Source: Numida meleagris
Lineage: Eukaryota; Chordata; Aves; Galliformes; Numididae
Reading direction: 5' to 3'
NCBI RefSeq assembly: GCF_002078875.1
Contig: NC_034410.1
Span: 77,654,661 to 77,718,660, forward strand
DNA length: 64,000 bases
The position numbers and the translations under genes are program-made. A model generated the notes under the pieces. It saw only the letters and a list, made by a program, of their open reading frames with translations. It had not been told where the DNA came from and did not search any database. Of the stretch, positions 1 through 12,436 are shown piece by piece. The first letter of the stretch is position 1. Each line of letters starts with the position of its first letter.

Positions 1-1557
1 AGGAAGATAAAGGCTCAGGAAAAAGGTCCTAAAAGCTTTTTTTTTTCGTTTTCCGGTATGTCTGGAATTCCAAATGCAGACTGAACTACAAAATTCACTC
101 TTTCTGTAGCATTGTGCGTGGCAAGATGCAGTCAGCTCTTTGTTTTGTTTCCATAACTTTCAGTTAGTCCTCTGAACCAGCGTCGCTGTTACTATGAATG
201 ACTTACCTTGAGAAATGGAATAATGAAAAAAACAGGCGCAACTTGTAAGAGCAAGCTGTGGGTCGTGCCATGACCAAAAGGGATGAAATTCAGCGCTAAG
301 AGCTGTCAAGCCCAAGTTCTACTGCCTTGGCTGGAGGTAGCACTGAATACCTCTCACACCTCCCCATGCCTGAGCCTGGATGTGCTCCCACTGCAATCCT
401 TGGTCCCTCCAGCCCTGATGGATAAGTCCCCACGTCAATGTACTTTAATTAAATGCTGTTTAATTTGCATTTGGGTACACAGCTCTCCACAGTTGAAACA
501 TCTAGGCATTAGGCAACTGAATTATGAGCCACCACCATTATTACTGGCTTCACCTGAGTTGTTTTACACCTGTTCTGCACTTAGTAGGAATAGCACTTAT
601 AAAGAAAAAAAAAAAAAGCACTGAAAACATTAAGACAAATACCTAGAGGAAATAAGCCGGCAATTAACACTAAGTGTAGCAAGTCCTGCAGCCACTTCTG
701 CAGGTTTCAAGACAAAAGTTTGATCACAACAAGCAGGAAAGCAGGGTTCTCTGCCTGTTCAAGCAGTGTTATGTGCAATGCCTCTAGGAGAGGCAGCAGG
801 CTACACCTGACCTACTTGTCCTCCCTCCTAGAGACCGTTAGCTACATTCAGTGAACGTCAAGCTCTCCAGAAGACCAAATATCTAAAAAGGAGCAAGAGA
901 AAAGAACACCCGAAACCCCTCAAATCTCCCTTCATTACTTCCGAAGCCGACAGCCGTGCAAGCAGCCTCTAATCACTACCGGCAGCAAAACTCCGTAAGG
1001 AGCAAGAATGTTACTGCCCTCTGCAGCCTCTCCCTCGCGCTCGGCACAAGGGCAGAGCGGCCCGGCTGGCAGGGCGAGAGCCGCGATGCCGGCTGTCAGC
1101 GGCGCCGCGACGCGCTCCTTCCCGGGGCCGGGAGCCTTCGCGGGCGGCACCGCGCAGAGCCAACTTCGCCTCCCCGAGCAGCGAAGGCTCCCTCGAGAAA
1201 ACGGGTCAAACGCTGGAGAACTGTATCGCTGGGGGTGGGGTAATAAGAAGAGAACGACCAGCTGCCTACTTGCCGTCTAAATGCGACTACCTGTATTTTG
1301 GGGAGAAGGTTTAAACCCCACCAGCAAAACCAGAAGGTCAGCTGGCCGCTCAGCCAGCTGGAAGGAAGCAGAGCCGGCGAATTAAGCGAATTAAACTCGG
1401 AGCGCCCGCCGCTCCCCTCCGGCTCCTTTCGCCTCCAGCCCCGCCCGCGCGCAGCGGGCGCCCAACTTTGCCCGGGGGGTCCCCGCCGCCGCCGCCAACT
1501 TCGCTCCGCAGCGGCTCCGCGCTCCGTCCCGTCCCCGGCACCCGGTGCGTCCCTTAC
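1..1557 (-). other. ADCY2: ADCY2 intron 1, 5' portion
   Basis: The intron begins on the minus strand at 1557 with the donor GTAAGG (1557-1552) and runs off the left edge of the window. About the first 550 bases (1557-1000) are CpG-rich and belong to the promoter island. The rest is ordinary AT-rich sequence with one short A run (605-617). No further ADCY2 exon or recognisable repeat is visible. The small frames at 283-624 and 956-1280 have no family features. Confidence 0.85.
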
Positions 1558-2110
1558 CAGCCCGGAGGCGAAGAAGACGGCGAGCAGGGCCAGGCAGGCG
1601 CCCATCACGATGAGGAGTAGGAAGACGATGAGCGGGTGCTGCTGGCTCATGCAATAGTAGGACTCGTAGAGCCAGTCCCGGGAGCGGGACTGCTCGCCGC
1701 CCGCCCCGCAGCCGCCCGCCTGCTCTGCCCGCTCCAGCAGGTAGCGGCGTCTCCTCCTCCCCATCATCGCTTCTCGCCACATCGGAGGCGCCGGGCAGAG
1801 CCCGCGCAACTCCCTCAGCGCCGCCGCTGCTGCAGGCAGCCGGGGAGGGGAGCGGGGCGCGCTCCCGCGCGGCAGGCGGAGAGGAGGAGCCGCGGCGGCA
1901 TGGTGCGGCGGGCGGGTGGGAGGGAGGGCGGCCGCGGCCCCGCGCTGCCGGCCCGGGGCTGGGCGCCGCCAGGAAGCGCCTCCCCGCGCACATACCGCGC
2001 CCGCAGCTCCGGGCTGGGGGGGCGCCCTGCCCTCGTGTCCCCTCAGCGCGACGGGAGATGCCCGGGAAAGGTTCTCTGGAGCGGTTCCTGCCGGCCGAGG
2101 GCTGTTCCAC
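1000..2110. promoter_or_regulatory. ADCY2: CpG island covering the ADCY2 promoter, 5' UTR, exon 1 and start of intron 1
   Basis: GC content and CpG density rise sharply near 1000 and fall near 2110, against AT-rich flanks on both sides. The island contains many CG dinucleotides, GC-box-like motifs (for example GGGCGGG at 1910-1916) and the whole of coding exon 1. CpG islands of this kind mark promoters of broadly or neurally expressed vertebrate genes. The open frames crossing it on both strands are long because stop codons are rare in GC-rich DNA. Confidence 0.85.
1558..1782 (-). CDS. ADCY2: Adenylate cyclase type 2, first coding exon (partial gene)
   Basis: ADCY2 is a membrane enzyme that makes cyclic AMP from ATP and is stimulated by Gs-alpha and by G-protein beta-gamma. 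This exon gives the first 75 residues: a short cytosolic N-terminus beginning MWREAMM with an Arg run (residues 9-13) and a Gly-rich stretch, then SRDWLYESYYCMSQQHP (about residues 34-50), then a hydrophobic segment (about 51-73, LIVFLLLIVM onward) that is the first transmembrane helix. From recall this matches mammalian ADCY2, which begins MWQEAM and has the same SRDWLYESYYC and membrane segment. The last codon is CTG (Leu75), followed directly by GTAAGG, a consensus donor in phase 0. The start at 1782 is chosen by homology. Its context is weak (C at -3, T at +4) and the frame stays open upstream to 2127. All catalytic domains lie in later exons beyond the left edge. Confidence 0.93.
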
Positions 2111-2200
2111 GAGATCCCTTTCCACACGGATGAATGTCTGGTTTAAAACCGTGCCTCGATTTTTGTCAAAATTCGACATTGGAGCAACAAAGCACGTTTT
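1783..2200 (-). promoter_or_regulatory. ADCY2: Putative ADCY2 5' UTR and core promoter
   Basis: Reading towards the exon on the minus strand there is a CCAAT box (2178-2182) and about 30 bases later a TATA-like TTTTAAA (about 2140-2149). This would place a start site near 2115 and a 5' UTR of about 330 bases. The motifs are visible and their spacing is reasonable. The transcription start is inferred, and CpG-island promoters often initiate at several dispersed sites. Confidence 0.4.
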
Positions 2201-2404
2201 TCCCGGCTTTCAGTGCAGCCCCTTTCCTTGTTCTGAGGGACTTGGTTACTCCTAACAAAGCAGGCACTCAGAACAAACTGCAGTATTGTCACCAAAGTTT
2301 CATATCCATCGTGCACAGCATTTACCAGCAAAAGTTTTGCACTCACACAGAAGCAGTTCTGTTTCCCCAGCCCACTACCTCACTGAACACCCCTATCCAT
2401 AGCA

Positions 2405-3042
2405 CAAATCATCACAGAGCAGCTTGGGTTTGAAGGGACCTTAAAGCCCACCCAGTTCCAACCCCTTGCCGTGGACAGGGCTGCTGCCAGCTGGATCAGG
2501 CTACCTAGGGCCCCATCCAACTTGGCCTTGAGTGCCTCCAGGGTAAGTCATCCACAACCTCTCTGGCCAACCTGTTCCAGCACCTCACCACCCTCTCAGT
2601 GAAAAATTTCTCCGACATCTAATCTAAATCTCCCCTCTTTTAGTTTAAAACCATTCCCCATTGTCCTAGCACTATCCATGTACAAAACTGTTTTCCCTCC
2701 TGCTTATAAGCTCCTTTTAGATGTTGGGAGGTCATAACGAGGTCTCCCTACTGCTTTCTCTTCTCCATGCTGAACAAGCCCAACTCCCACAGCCTAACTT
2801 CATAGGAGAGGTGCTCCATCCTTTTGATCATCTTCATGGCACCCCTCTGGACACGATCCAACAGTTCTGCATCCTTTCCATGCTGGGGGGCCCAGGCTTG
2901 GACACAGTGCTCCAGATGGGACCTCACAAGGGCAGAATAGAGGGGGACAATCACCTCCCTCTCCCTGCTGGCCACCTCTCTTTTGATGCAACCCGGGATA
3001 CCATTGGCATGCCAGGTTGCAAGAGCACACTGCTGACTCAGG
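2405..3042 (-). mobile_element. CR1 LINE, 5'-truncated copy with 3' UTR and C-terminal ORF2
   Basis: The left end is the complement of a CR1 3' terminus (tail-like AATCATCACAGAG, then GCTTGGGTTTGAAGGGACCTT). It continues through the usual 3' UTR wording (dominant phrases such as CAACCTGTTCCAGCACCTCACCACC) into the C-terminal part of the reverse transcriptase ORF. On the minus strand 2975-2748 still reads a 75-residue open stretch with the family's [15 protein letters not shown] and EHLSYE...LFSMEKR motifs. The copy stops near 3042, where unrelated sequence begins, a typical 5' truncation. It cannot move on its own. Confidence 0.9.
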
Positions 3043-5394
3043 TAATTACAAATCCATCCCTGCCCTCTCTAACCCACCTGCCATTGCTTTGCCACAGCTC
3101 GTAACTCCCACGGGATACAGGGCTGCCTCAGCTCACCAGTGAGAGGAGGACACCAATAATGCTTCAGGGACACTACTGGGTCCCAGTGCCACAAGGGTGG
3201 CTCCTGGTGACTGGAGTAAAAGCCAGCAGCAAGAGGGACATGGAGTGCTATAATACAACTAAAAGTGTAAAACTGGGGCTATTATCAGTGGTCATAGATG
3301 AGAGATTTAGAGCTAACTGTGGCTGACCAAAAGCCAGGTAGGAGAGAAGGTAGGTAGCTAGAATGATATGGACTGAAATTTCCCCATTAAGACCTGATGC
3401 TGCCTTCCCCCTCTGCCATGTTCTCATCTTTACATGGAAGAAGTGGTACATCAAGTAGCACTGTAAGAAAATAGAGAAATCTATACTATTTATAGCTCTG
3501 AAACCCTGTTTGAGACAGTTCCTAGATTCCTGGGGTTTGAAACAAGGATGAGGTCTGACCTTCTTCATCCCATTCCCTCCAGCTGCTGGAAGGAAGGAGA
3601 GCAAAAGCCAAGGAGCTCTTCATCGGAGATGCACAGCTGGGCAGCAGGCACAGTTGAGGAAGAAGTGTAAAGAAGTTCCAACTGCGCCCACTGTGCTGGG
3701 AAAGAGGGGGAACAACTCTCAAGAGCAGCAGTGATAAGATTGAAGGATGAACACAAATTTATGTGCGGAGAACATTCTGGCAGAATTAATTGCTGGGAAG
3801 GAGTTAGTAGAGGTGGGTGTGAGAATTTTTGCAACATGAAAAAGCTTTACTTGCAGTCACTTCAAAATTGTGGAGTTGGCCACCCTCACTGTCACATACA
3901 CACATCTAGTGGGATAAGCAAGGGGAGGTTAAAAAATATGTATCAAAAGACAAACCAAAATCACAACATAAAACTTCTTTTAAAAGCAGATCACAATATT
4001 TGGGATTTTAAGGCATCTGACTGTCAATCTCTCAAGGGTGGGAAGACCAATATCACATGTACTTATTTTAAATACAAGAATAATTACATGATTTTGCACA
4101 GACTCACAAAAGTGTAAAAAATCAGAACAGGAAAAATAAAACATTTTCTCTTTTCCATGTGTACAACAACCATCTCCAGAAAAGTATTTAAGGCTTACAC
4201 AGTATGCTCATACAAATGATAGTACTGCTTGTCTTTCTTCCTCAAGTTGATTCTGCTCTAATAGCTTTCCACTACTTTCCACTTCTCTGAACTCAAACAG
4301 AAAAAGCCTTTCCAAAGAGTTTACTATGATGATTATGTCATTTGATTTGGTGGGTTTTTCTTTAGTAATATCTCATGCCTGCAACAACTAATTTCTCATT
4401 ATATTTGTCTCATGCAATTTCTCAGGAAATAAAATTATAATTCCACAGCAAAAAACTTAATTAACCCAAAGGTTTCTTAGTGCTATCTTGTGCCTTTTCA
4501 GAAAAATGAGTTCAGCATAAATCTGTCTTTTGAAAGACTTAACATCAGGTGCTTCAACAGCTGCGCTAGAGGAAGCACTGAGTTACTTTGCATTTGACTC
4601 CATCTTCTGTTCCACCTGATGGACCCACACACCTACCTTCCCTCCCTATGCTTGAAACCTGCATCTTTCAGTTCATTCTTCAAACTCCAGCTGGGATCAC
4701 ATGCATTAATATCTAGAACTCCTAATAATCCTTAGAGCATACCTATAGTTAGAGAAAAGGGTTCTCTGCCATATTGTTACGTAATTAATGACTGCAGCAT
4801 TCTATACATCAGCAATGTAATTAAAAATGTTATATTACCTAAATCCACACAGAAATCAACCTTCTAATTTGAATGCTCTACTTTTTAAATTACATACTTT
4901 ATTTTTTTTTCAGGTTGCATTTAATTAAATGAACATCATTACAGTCTAATGGTAATTCTGACATTGTTGAAGTTGAAATGCCATATGTTTTTAGAGACCA
5001 ATTTCCCTAGGTAGCCTACAATCTGCATGATTACCGGGCTCTCACTGAAAGTGGATGTGCCTCAGGGAAAAGGAAGGTGCAGTGAATTTAGAAGTCCAGG
5101 GTTAGAGAGCAAATGACTTTGAGAAAATAGCTGAAGCACTGTATTGCACTGTGTTCCCCCCTTATTTCTCCAAAAGGGTAAAACAGCAAAGCTAGTACAT
5201 AGCATTGTCAAAAACTATCCACTGTGTATTCCTGGGACTCCAACAACATTGAAGATTTTGTTTTTTGAGCAGCTGGTGTCTAAGCATCCACTGTACCCCT
5301 TTGTAAAAGCAGAGCAACACAGGACAAAATCTTGAGGTCCACAGCTGCTTGTCTAAGCAACCACGTGCCAGAGGCAGCACTCTTTGCAGCAGCA

Positions 5395-5470
5395 GATTAT
5401 CCTAGAGAACTTCCATCCAGACCATCTCCAGAACTCCCTTCCAGCTCCAACAACTCAGTGACTGTGATAT
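5395..5470 (+). mobile_element. Possible old CR1 3' tail
   Basis: The stretch contains ACCATCTCCAGAACTCCCTT followed by CCAGCTCCAACAACTCAGTGACTGTGAT. The layout matches the end of sense-strand CR1 copies (GATGATCTCCAGAGGTCCCTTCCAACCC then a tail of ATTCTGTG type). It is short and diverged, so the call is tentative. Confidence 0.4.
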
Positions 5471-7864
5471 CGCAGCTTGTTACTGGTGTCAAGGGATCTG
5501 TGATAGGTCTTAGGGAGAGAGCAAAATAGGAACATGAGATGCAGGAGACACTCCTGTTGCCTGCATATCTTCCTTTGCCACCAGGGCTCAATTAAAACTT
5601 TATAAGCCTGCATCACCCCCTTCCTTCCTTCCTTTTCTCATCCCTAGGGTCTTCTTCCACATGAGCACCTTACAAGAGGCCCTGCCAACAGGATGACACA
5701 TAGCTCTTGGCCAGCCTATGCTTCCAGAAGTTGTCTGTGGCAGCATGGCCAAAGACAGGTCAACAAGCCCTGCGTCACCCTGGAAACACCAGCCCTTGAG
5801 CCATCCCTGCTATGACAGAGATGACAATTGTGCCTCAACACATCTGGCATATCCAAAGCTCTAGGCTTAAATTCGGTGCAAGGAGCCTGGCTCTCCTTAC
5901 GACCTCGCAACTCATAGGCTGAGGAACGTTAAATCAGCATTGGACAATTACCTGACAACATTAACTTCTCCATCAAAGGTACACAATTTTTTCTTACTGA
6001 TTAATATTGAAGACTGCTATTTTTTACTGGATTTTTCTTCTGGATTGATTTTATTGAGTTTGGTTATTAGGACTTGATCTCCCTAGCATTATAACAGCAG
6101 CTGTGTCTTACTCTTCAAAAAATGATGTCAGAATTTGCTACAGAAATATATTTGATTTCACACATCTGGAACCTGGTGAAATTCACTTTTTATAAAGAAT
6201 GGTTTGAGTTGTTCAACATTGCTATAAATTACAGTCTGGCTGATCTGTAATTCTTTGTGTTCTAGTTTTCTCCTTCCTTCTCTTTACATCTAGTATCTAA
6301 CTTTGGTCCTCACTCATTCTCCATACACTTTAAAGAGTAATGTGTAATAAGGTCTGAAGTTATTGAAGAAACTTCTTGAGATCCAAATGATCAGAAAATA
6401 CCACAGAAGACTCTGAGCTTCCCCATTTCATTACAGATAATACCTACATTGGTCATCTAACCATAGGTAACATTTTTATTCAAGATTGGAGCAAAAAGTA
6501 GATTAGTATTTTAGATGTTTTAGTCTCAGCTGTTAGATTAATAGTGGGTCAGCTAATTCCACAGTATATTCCAAGAAGAAGGTGGTGAATATAAAATTAT
6601 CCATAAGCACATTCTAGCTATATTTCTTGTAACTTGCCCCTTCTTATTTTGATCATGCTGTTTGTTATACTCACAATTTGACTTACTTTCCAAATTATGA
6701 ACCTTTTCCACTTTCAAGACATTGGCCTCCCATTATACGCTTCCTAATCTTTCCTTCATATTGGGACAGTTTGCGTGTGAACATTTGTGCAAACGTAGTA
6801 GTGTTCTTTAGGAAGCCATCTACTTGCCCAGATAACATTCTGCTTTCAGGTAGGAGATCCAGGGACGGAGGGAGGAAAGGAATGACACTCTTGAGAAATT
6901 TAGAAGTGCTGAAGTAGCTTATAAAATTCCAGCTGGATAAATTCAATACTTTAGGCAGGTCAGGAAAGACATGTTCAATATACAATAACAGTCCAAACAC
7001 TCTAACAGCATTAGAATGCATAAAGAATAGGTGATGAATAATTCAGAAAATACAATAATGCCTTTTATTGTTTAGTCATACAGCTTCGTCTTGAGCTACG
7101 TTACTCTACTTACTTCATAAAGAATATTGCAGCACTGGAGACAGATTCTTCAGAACACAAGTAATCCAATACAAGGAAGTTTCCTCTACTTAGAAAGTAT
7201 TTAGGACTTTAGTCCACAGTAAGATGAAACACATAAGAGGGAACACAGTAACTGCACATAGCATGCATCATGAATACTTCAGAATGACTGCTTAGAATCT
7301 TACATTTTATCTTGAAAAAAATAAAATTATAAAATTACAATAAACTGAATGAAATTCATAGTAAGTGAGACGTTCTTTCACACAGCCTCTAGCTAATCTA
7401 CGAGCACTGTCACAGGAGGCTTTTAGGAACAAGAATTTAACAGGGTGATGGAATGGATTTGTTTTTAAATGGTTGTCAAAATACATCTGATAATCACCAA
7501 TAACAACATATGTTGTGAGAAATATTGATCCTATTGTTTCATGACTAATGTCAATGCAAGGCAGTAGACACAGAGATGAGACAAAAATATGAAACATACA
7601 TTATATATATACAATGAGTTTCCTACATCTTCCACTAGATCATAATGTGGCTTTTGGAGGGGTAAGCTTTCTTTCTTTTTTTTTTTAAAGAAGTAGGATA
7701 TTAGACTAGATGGTTCTTTAATCTCATTCTTTGCTACAGCGAAGAGTGTACCTGGTCATTTTAATTCATAAAAGAAAAGATATCAAGTTCTTATTTGATA
7801 CAGTGCAAGACCACTTACTCAAAGACTACTTAACTCATACATTGCAATCTGCATATTCACTCTG

Positions 7865-7884
7865 AAAAAAAAAAAAAAAAAAAA
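7865..7884 (+). repeat. Poly(A) run of 20
   Basis: Twenty uninterrupted A residues. No retrosequence with a recognisable body lies directly 5' of it, so it is best called a mononucleotide repeat. Confidence 0.9.
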
Positions 7885-9668
7885 GGAAGACATCTATATG
7901 GTAACACTATTTTGTTTGTAGACACTTTATTGTGATATTCTCCACCTGCAAAATCCACTGAAAGTAATAAAAAGTGCATCTAAAGGAACTCTGTAACTAC
8001 CCAGCCCTTAAAAGTTATTGCAATAATCAAATCTGTCCAATACATATGTTTAACAGGTTAATCTAATTAACCCTTACTACTGGACAGAAACATATAAATC
8101 TAAAGATAAAATGATTTGTTAGAGTAAATAAATATGTGTGGCTGCAGTCATATCTAAGAAATTCGTGTTCATATTTATCTAAATATCTGCTTTTAGAAAC
8201 TTCTGTCATGGTTTGTTTTTTTCCCCTCAGTAACTGTCACAGTTATCTTAAAGGAAGTTAACAGGAACTGCAAATGACTGTGGAAGTTAATCTTTCAAAA
8301 GTCAAGATATGATCTCAGTTCTGAAAATACTTAGAAATAACCAGAAGAATATATATGCTACTTTCAAGACTTCTGTGAGACTTTTTAAAAACTCAGAATT
8401 AATTGGTGAAATAAGGTTCTGAACAGATAGGATTTTTCATAAATGAAACACTTCTTATTGTTAGTTTTCTAGTATTCTTGGCTTCAAGAAAGTCAGTCTG
8501 GGCACATGTTTTTATAGGTATCTGGCTACTCGTATGTAGTGGTCATCAGTTACTATTTTGCTTGAACTGAGGACAGAATACTCTAGGAAATGTTATCAAC
8601 AAGTTAGTATTTAAACTGGTTTTGCCTTGCTTGAACTGACTTAAGCACAAAACTACAAAAAAGTTGAACATTACTCTAGATTTGGACCTTAGGTAAGCTT
8701 GTCCATACTTTTTACCTGTTTGCCAGATCTATACTGGCAAACATGGAAGCACTGCTGCTCTTGCAGTGGTCCTTCATTTCATCTTCTCATTCCCCTCTGG
8801 CACATCTTCAGCACATTTTGATTAACACTGCCTGTTCCATTCAGAGCTGGAGTTGGCGTTGCTTCCTCTCAAACAGACCTCTGCTGAAATACTCAAGTGA
8901 CCTTAATAAAATGTGTTCCACAAAGCGGGTTTCCTGACTCATGTGAAGCAGTAAGTGGTAATGGTTTCTGTTACATACTTGATAGGAGTGCCCAGCTGAC
9001 AGCAGAAAGTTGTAAGAATTGGTAATGATCCAGGATCCCAGTTTGGGGAATTCTGCCAAGAGCAAAGGTTCCCAAGATTTTGGATCAAGTGTTGCTTCTG
9101 AACCAAGGCAGGAGGGACTGAACCACTACCAAGGACAAGAGATCTCTCTGGTCATGAAATCCAGTGATTCTGGATGAGTGACAGACAGGGGTGTTGGAGC
9201 TCGGAGCCTGGCATGGTTTTGTGAACGGAGACTGGGTGTGTGAGCTGAGTCAGGTCCTGGCTCTGCGTCACACTTTAAACATAGTGCCTGTGGATTGAAA
9301 GCAAAGCTGAATCCTACTGCAGCTACAGCTAAGGGAAGGAGAACTACAGAGCAAATGTAGCTGGCAAACCCAGCCCAGCCCTTCCCCTTGTTAGTGAGGC
9401 CTACTTGACATTTGGAAATGCTCCTCTAGACAATGTGAGAATTAGCTAATTTATTTTTAGAGAAAAGGCATTGATATTAATTAAAATATATATATTCTAG
9501 CTGCAAAAGTTTTCTTCAAATCTACTGATAGAAATTCAAGCACTGTTGAAGCATGTTTGGAACAGAAGCTTATAGACAACTTCTACATTAACATTTCAGA
9601 TAGGTATTTGAAGACCACCTCATCATAAAGAGTCTTCATGTAAATGTTTCCATTTTTTGAGAGTAGGG

Positions 9669-10430
9669 TCTACTAGAGCAGGTTGCTCAGAACCATCTTC
9701 AGTTGAATTTTGAACACCTCCAAGGAAGAAGATTCCACAGTTATTCTGGAGATTCTGTCAGTGGTCAGTCATCCCTACAGTAAAACTTCTTCTGAAAAGA
9801 ATTTGCTATCATCATTTTATATTTGGTGCCTGCTGCTGCTGCTTTCCCCTTCACTGAACAACACCGAGAAGAGTCTGTCTCCATCTTCTCTGCTCCCCGC
9901 ACCAATCAGGTATACACACTGTTAAGATCTCCCTTTAATCTTCTGGAGGCCAAACAACCCCAGCTTTCTTGATCTTTCCTCATGTAACAGGTCCTCCAGT
10001 AACTTAATCAACTTCACGGCCTCATGTTGGACTTGCTCCAGTATGTCCATGTCCCTGTTGTGCTAAGAAGTCCTCAAATGGAGACAACGTTCAGATGGGA
10101 TCTCATCAGCACTGAGTAGAGGGCAAGAATCATCTCCCTGAGCCTGCTGGCAACACTCTGGCCAGCTTTGCCACAAGGCTCATTGATGCTATGTTCAACT
10201 TGTCCACCGGGACCTGCTTTTCTACCAATTTATTTTCCAGCCAGCCAGCTACCAGCAGGTACTGGTGTATGGGATTAAGTCCATCCCAGATCCAGGACCC
10301 TGTATGTCTCTGCTAAACTTAATGAAATTCCTGATCCTAGTGAGATTGTCTGAATTGCAGCATGACCCTTTGGCATATCAGCCACCTTGGCACTGTAAAT
10401 ATAATCAAGCGTCCTTCCTACAATCTATCA
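9669..10430 (-). mobile_element. Diverged CR1 LINE fragment
   Basis: Read on the plus strand, this follows the complement of CR1 in order. It starts with CAGGTTGCTCAGAACC, passes a segment equivalent to the ORF2 C-terminus (GATCTTTCCTCATGTAACAGGTCCTCCAGTAACTT, then GATGGGATCTCATCAGCACTGAGTAGAGGGCAAGAATCATCTCCCTG), and reaches the region upstream (GACCCTTTGGCATATCAGCCACC). It lacks the terminal tail and carries many substitutions and small indels, so it is an old insertion. Confidence 0.75.
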
Positions 10431-11907
10431 CTTCTAATTGTGCGTCATAATTAAAACAAGACCAAAAGCTCTTAGTAGTGGATATCAGGTAACAAACCAT
10501 GTGATCTTAAAGCCAGTTGGATCTTCATATGTATCCTAACTGATTTTATCATTATGGTACCATTAGAAAAAAACTGGTTTACTAATCCAAATATTTCCAA
10601 TCAGTTTTAAATTTGGGTAGTGTTTTCATTTTGTTTTGCTTTTTTTTGTTTTTGAGTCATAGGAGGTATGCTTACTAAATAACACTTTCATTTTACCTCA
10701 ACTAGTTATGAAAAAAATCCCAAGTTTCTGAAATACTTCAAGATCACTAAAAAAAGAAAAATAGTGCAATAATACACATTATTTCCTATTTATATGAAGT
10801 TAAAACATTTTCCATGGGGTTTTTCAGCAAACACTTAGCATAACAAAGTGCTTTTCTATTCCAGAAAGCATCAATTGAATGAATCTTCTAGTTTAAATAG
10901 AGAACAAATTTCATTGTGAATTTTCTACCAATGCTGTCAGTCTCATGCCTCTCAGATGCATGATTATTGGTCATCTGAGTTATTTACATCATTACTGAGA
11001 AAACACCCATGCTAGCTTGAAACAACCACGTAATGAATTGCTCATAGTCATGCTAATTACATGAACATTGGATTATTGGGATCACATTATTGCCTACTAC
11101 AGTAAATTATATGTAATAGTTATCACAACATTATTCTAATAGAGTATTTGTGCACTACCTCACATTCACTTTTAGGGTAGAACCAAAGACTACTGAACCA
11201 AGAAATTGCATACTCCTATGCATAAAGTAATTGAAGATAATACACAGAGGAAGAAAAAGAAAAGAAAACAAACAAAAATACCTATCACCATCTAGCCATT
11301 ATGTTACTGTATATGTCTGTGCATCCCCGTCTCACATTTTCATTACTTGACATATTTCCCATCTCCAAAAAAAACATAAAGTAAAAAAGCACTGAGCATG
11401 AGAATGTATGGAAAAGAGTGATGATGGAGGAGAGATTTAAAGGAGCAGGACTCTATTCAAAAGAAGACATTTCTTTCAATTCTGATTGAGACTTATGAAA
11501 TATGAGAGCTATACAGGCAGCAAATAGAAAATAGCCATTCATTATTTTCTGCAATGCAAAAACTAACAGACACCTGATAAACTATCATACAGCAAGCTTA
11601 AGGCAAAGCACTTCTTTTTAGAACAAAAAAAAATATCCACAACATAACTAAATTGTGGTGTTCACTGCTAGTCACTGTCACGGAAACCAAGTATAAATGC
11701 GTTAAAATTGGTCTAGAAAAACAAAATCAAAGAATTAGTTAATTAAGGGCTATTAAACACAATAATCAGGAAATAAAAGCTATTTCAGGAAAATCCAAGC
11801 ATGTTGGTCTGTGGAAAATAAGTAGTTACACTGGTGGGAGTATAATTCTATACATGCCCTGTTCTTATATGCCTTCTCTAACCTTACATATCAAGCCCTA
11901 TCATAGG
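10431..11907. other. Gene-free flank
   Basis: This is AT-rich sequence with short A and T runs and no recognisable exon, repeat body or regulatory cluster. Confidence 0.6.
11903..11907. repeat. Target-site duplication, left copy (ATAGG)
   Basis: This is identical to 12437-12441 and directly abuts the LTR's terminal TG. Confidence 0.85.
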
Positions 11908-12436
11908 TGTCAACGGTTTACGGGCGTTAGGCCCGATTCCGTGACAAAGGGGACGGGGGACCCAAGGGCCCACGTCCCGGGAAAAGGGGAAAGGGGAAAA
12001 GGGTAAGGAGAGGGCCCTGAGAGCAAAGAACAGCGGCAACAATCTGAGGAGAAACAAACTAATTTACTAAATAAAATATCGGAATGCAAAACAATACACT
12101 ATAATACAATATAATTACAATTTAAGCTGATAAATCCAACACAGAGAGAGAGAATGTCCCAAAATCAAGGTAGGCCTTACTCTACTACCGACGATAAGAC
12201 GGCTGGAGAGCGAGGTGCTGCCAAGACGAGAGACGGCGGAAAAAGGGACGAGGTCTCGTGATCTGCAAGTTTTTATACTGCGAGCTTTTATCTTTTCCCT
12301 CTGGCTGGAAAATGGTAACAGAGGAGCAAAGTACCGTGGGGAATGTAGTAGTCCTTCTCTTCTGAGAACCAGGTACATCCACTACATGATGTTATGATGT
12401 GGAATACCAATAACCGAAAATCATAAAACCATGACA
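11908..12436 (-). mobile_element. Solo endogenous retrovirus LTR (ERVL-like) with 5-bp target duplication
   Basis: A 529-base unit begins TGTCAACGG and ends CCATGACA on the plus strand. It therefore has the TG...CA ends of an LTR and short inverted termini (TGTCA/TGACA). It is flanked by the identical pentamer ATAGG at 11903-11907 and 12437-12441. Its own promoter points to the minus strand: a TATA box (GTATAAAAA) lies at about 12268-12277. The unit is GC-richer than its surroundings and G-rich near 11950-12005. No retroviral coding sequence flanks it, so it is a solo LTR left by recombination between two LTRs. A 5-bp duplication fits ERVL-type and some other avian ERVs; the exact family needs a library match. 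Confidence 0.88.

Larger units (their letters stand above)
3043..9668. other. Gene-free flank, no strong feature
   Basis: This is AT-rich sequence without exons, CpG clusters or long open frames. The only repeat-like traces are a possible CR1 3' tail at 5395-5470, a run of 20 A at 7865-7884 and a short CCTT run near 5621. The frames of 60-130 codons here (for example 3248-3604 minus and 3731-4117 plus) have no recognisable motif and are best explained by chance. Confidence 0.6.

Noticed and set aside
1636..2133. 165-codon plus-strand frame opposite the ADCY2 promoter
   Set aside because: Low-complexity Arg/Pro/Ala composition from GC-rich DNA, with no motif. A divergent transcript is possible but no coding signal is visible.
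1391..2179. 262-codon minus frame overlapping ADCY2 exon 1 in another frame
   Set aside because: A by-product of the CpG island's scarcity of stop codons. Its residues are low-complexity Arg/Gly/Ala/Pro, and the real product is read in the frame with SRDWLYESYYC.
3248..4117. Frames of 118 and 128 codons on opposite strands
   Set aside because: No motifs. Lengths are within what chance allows in 64 kb of six-frame translation.
11908..12436. Full provirus around the LTR
   Set aside because: The flanks join directly at a perfect 5-bp duplication and no gag, pol or env-like sequence lies beside it, so it is a solo LTR.
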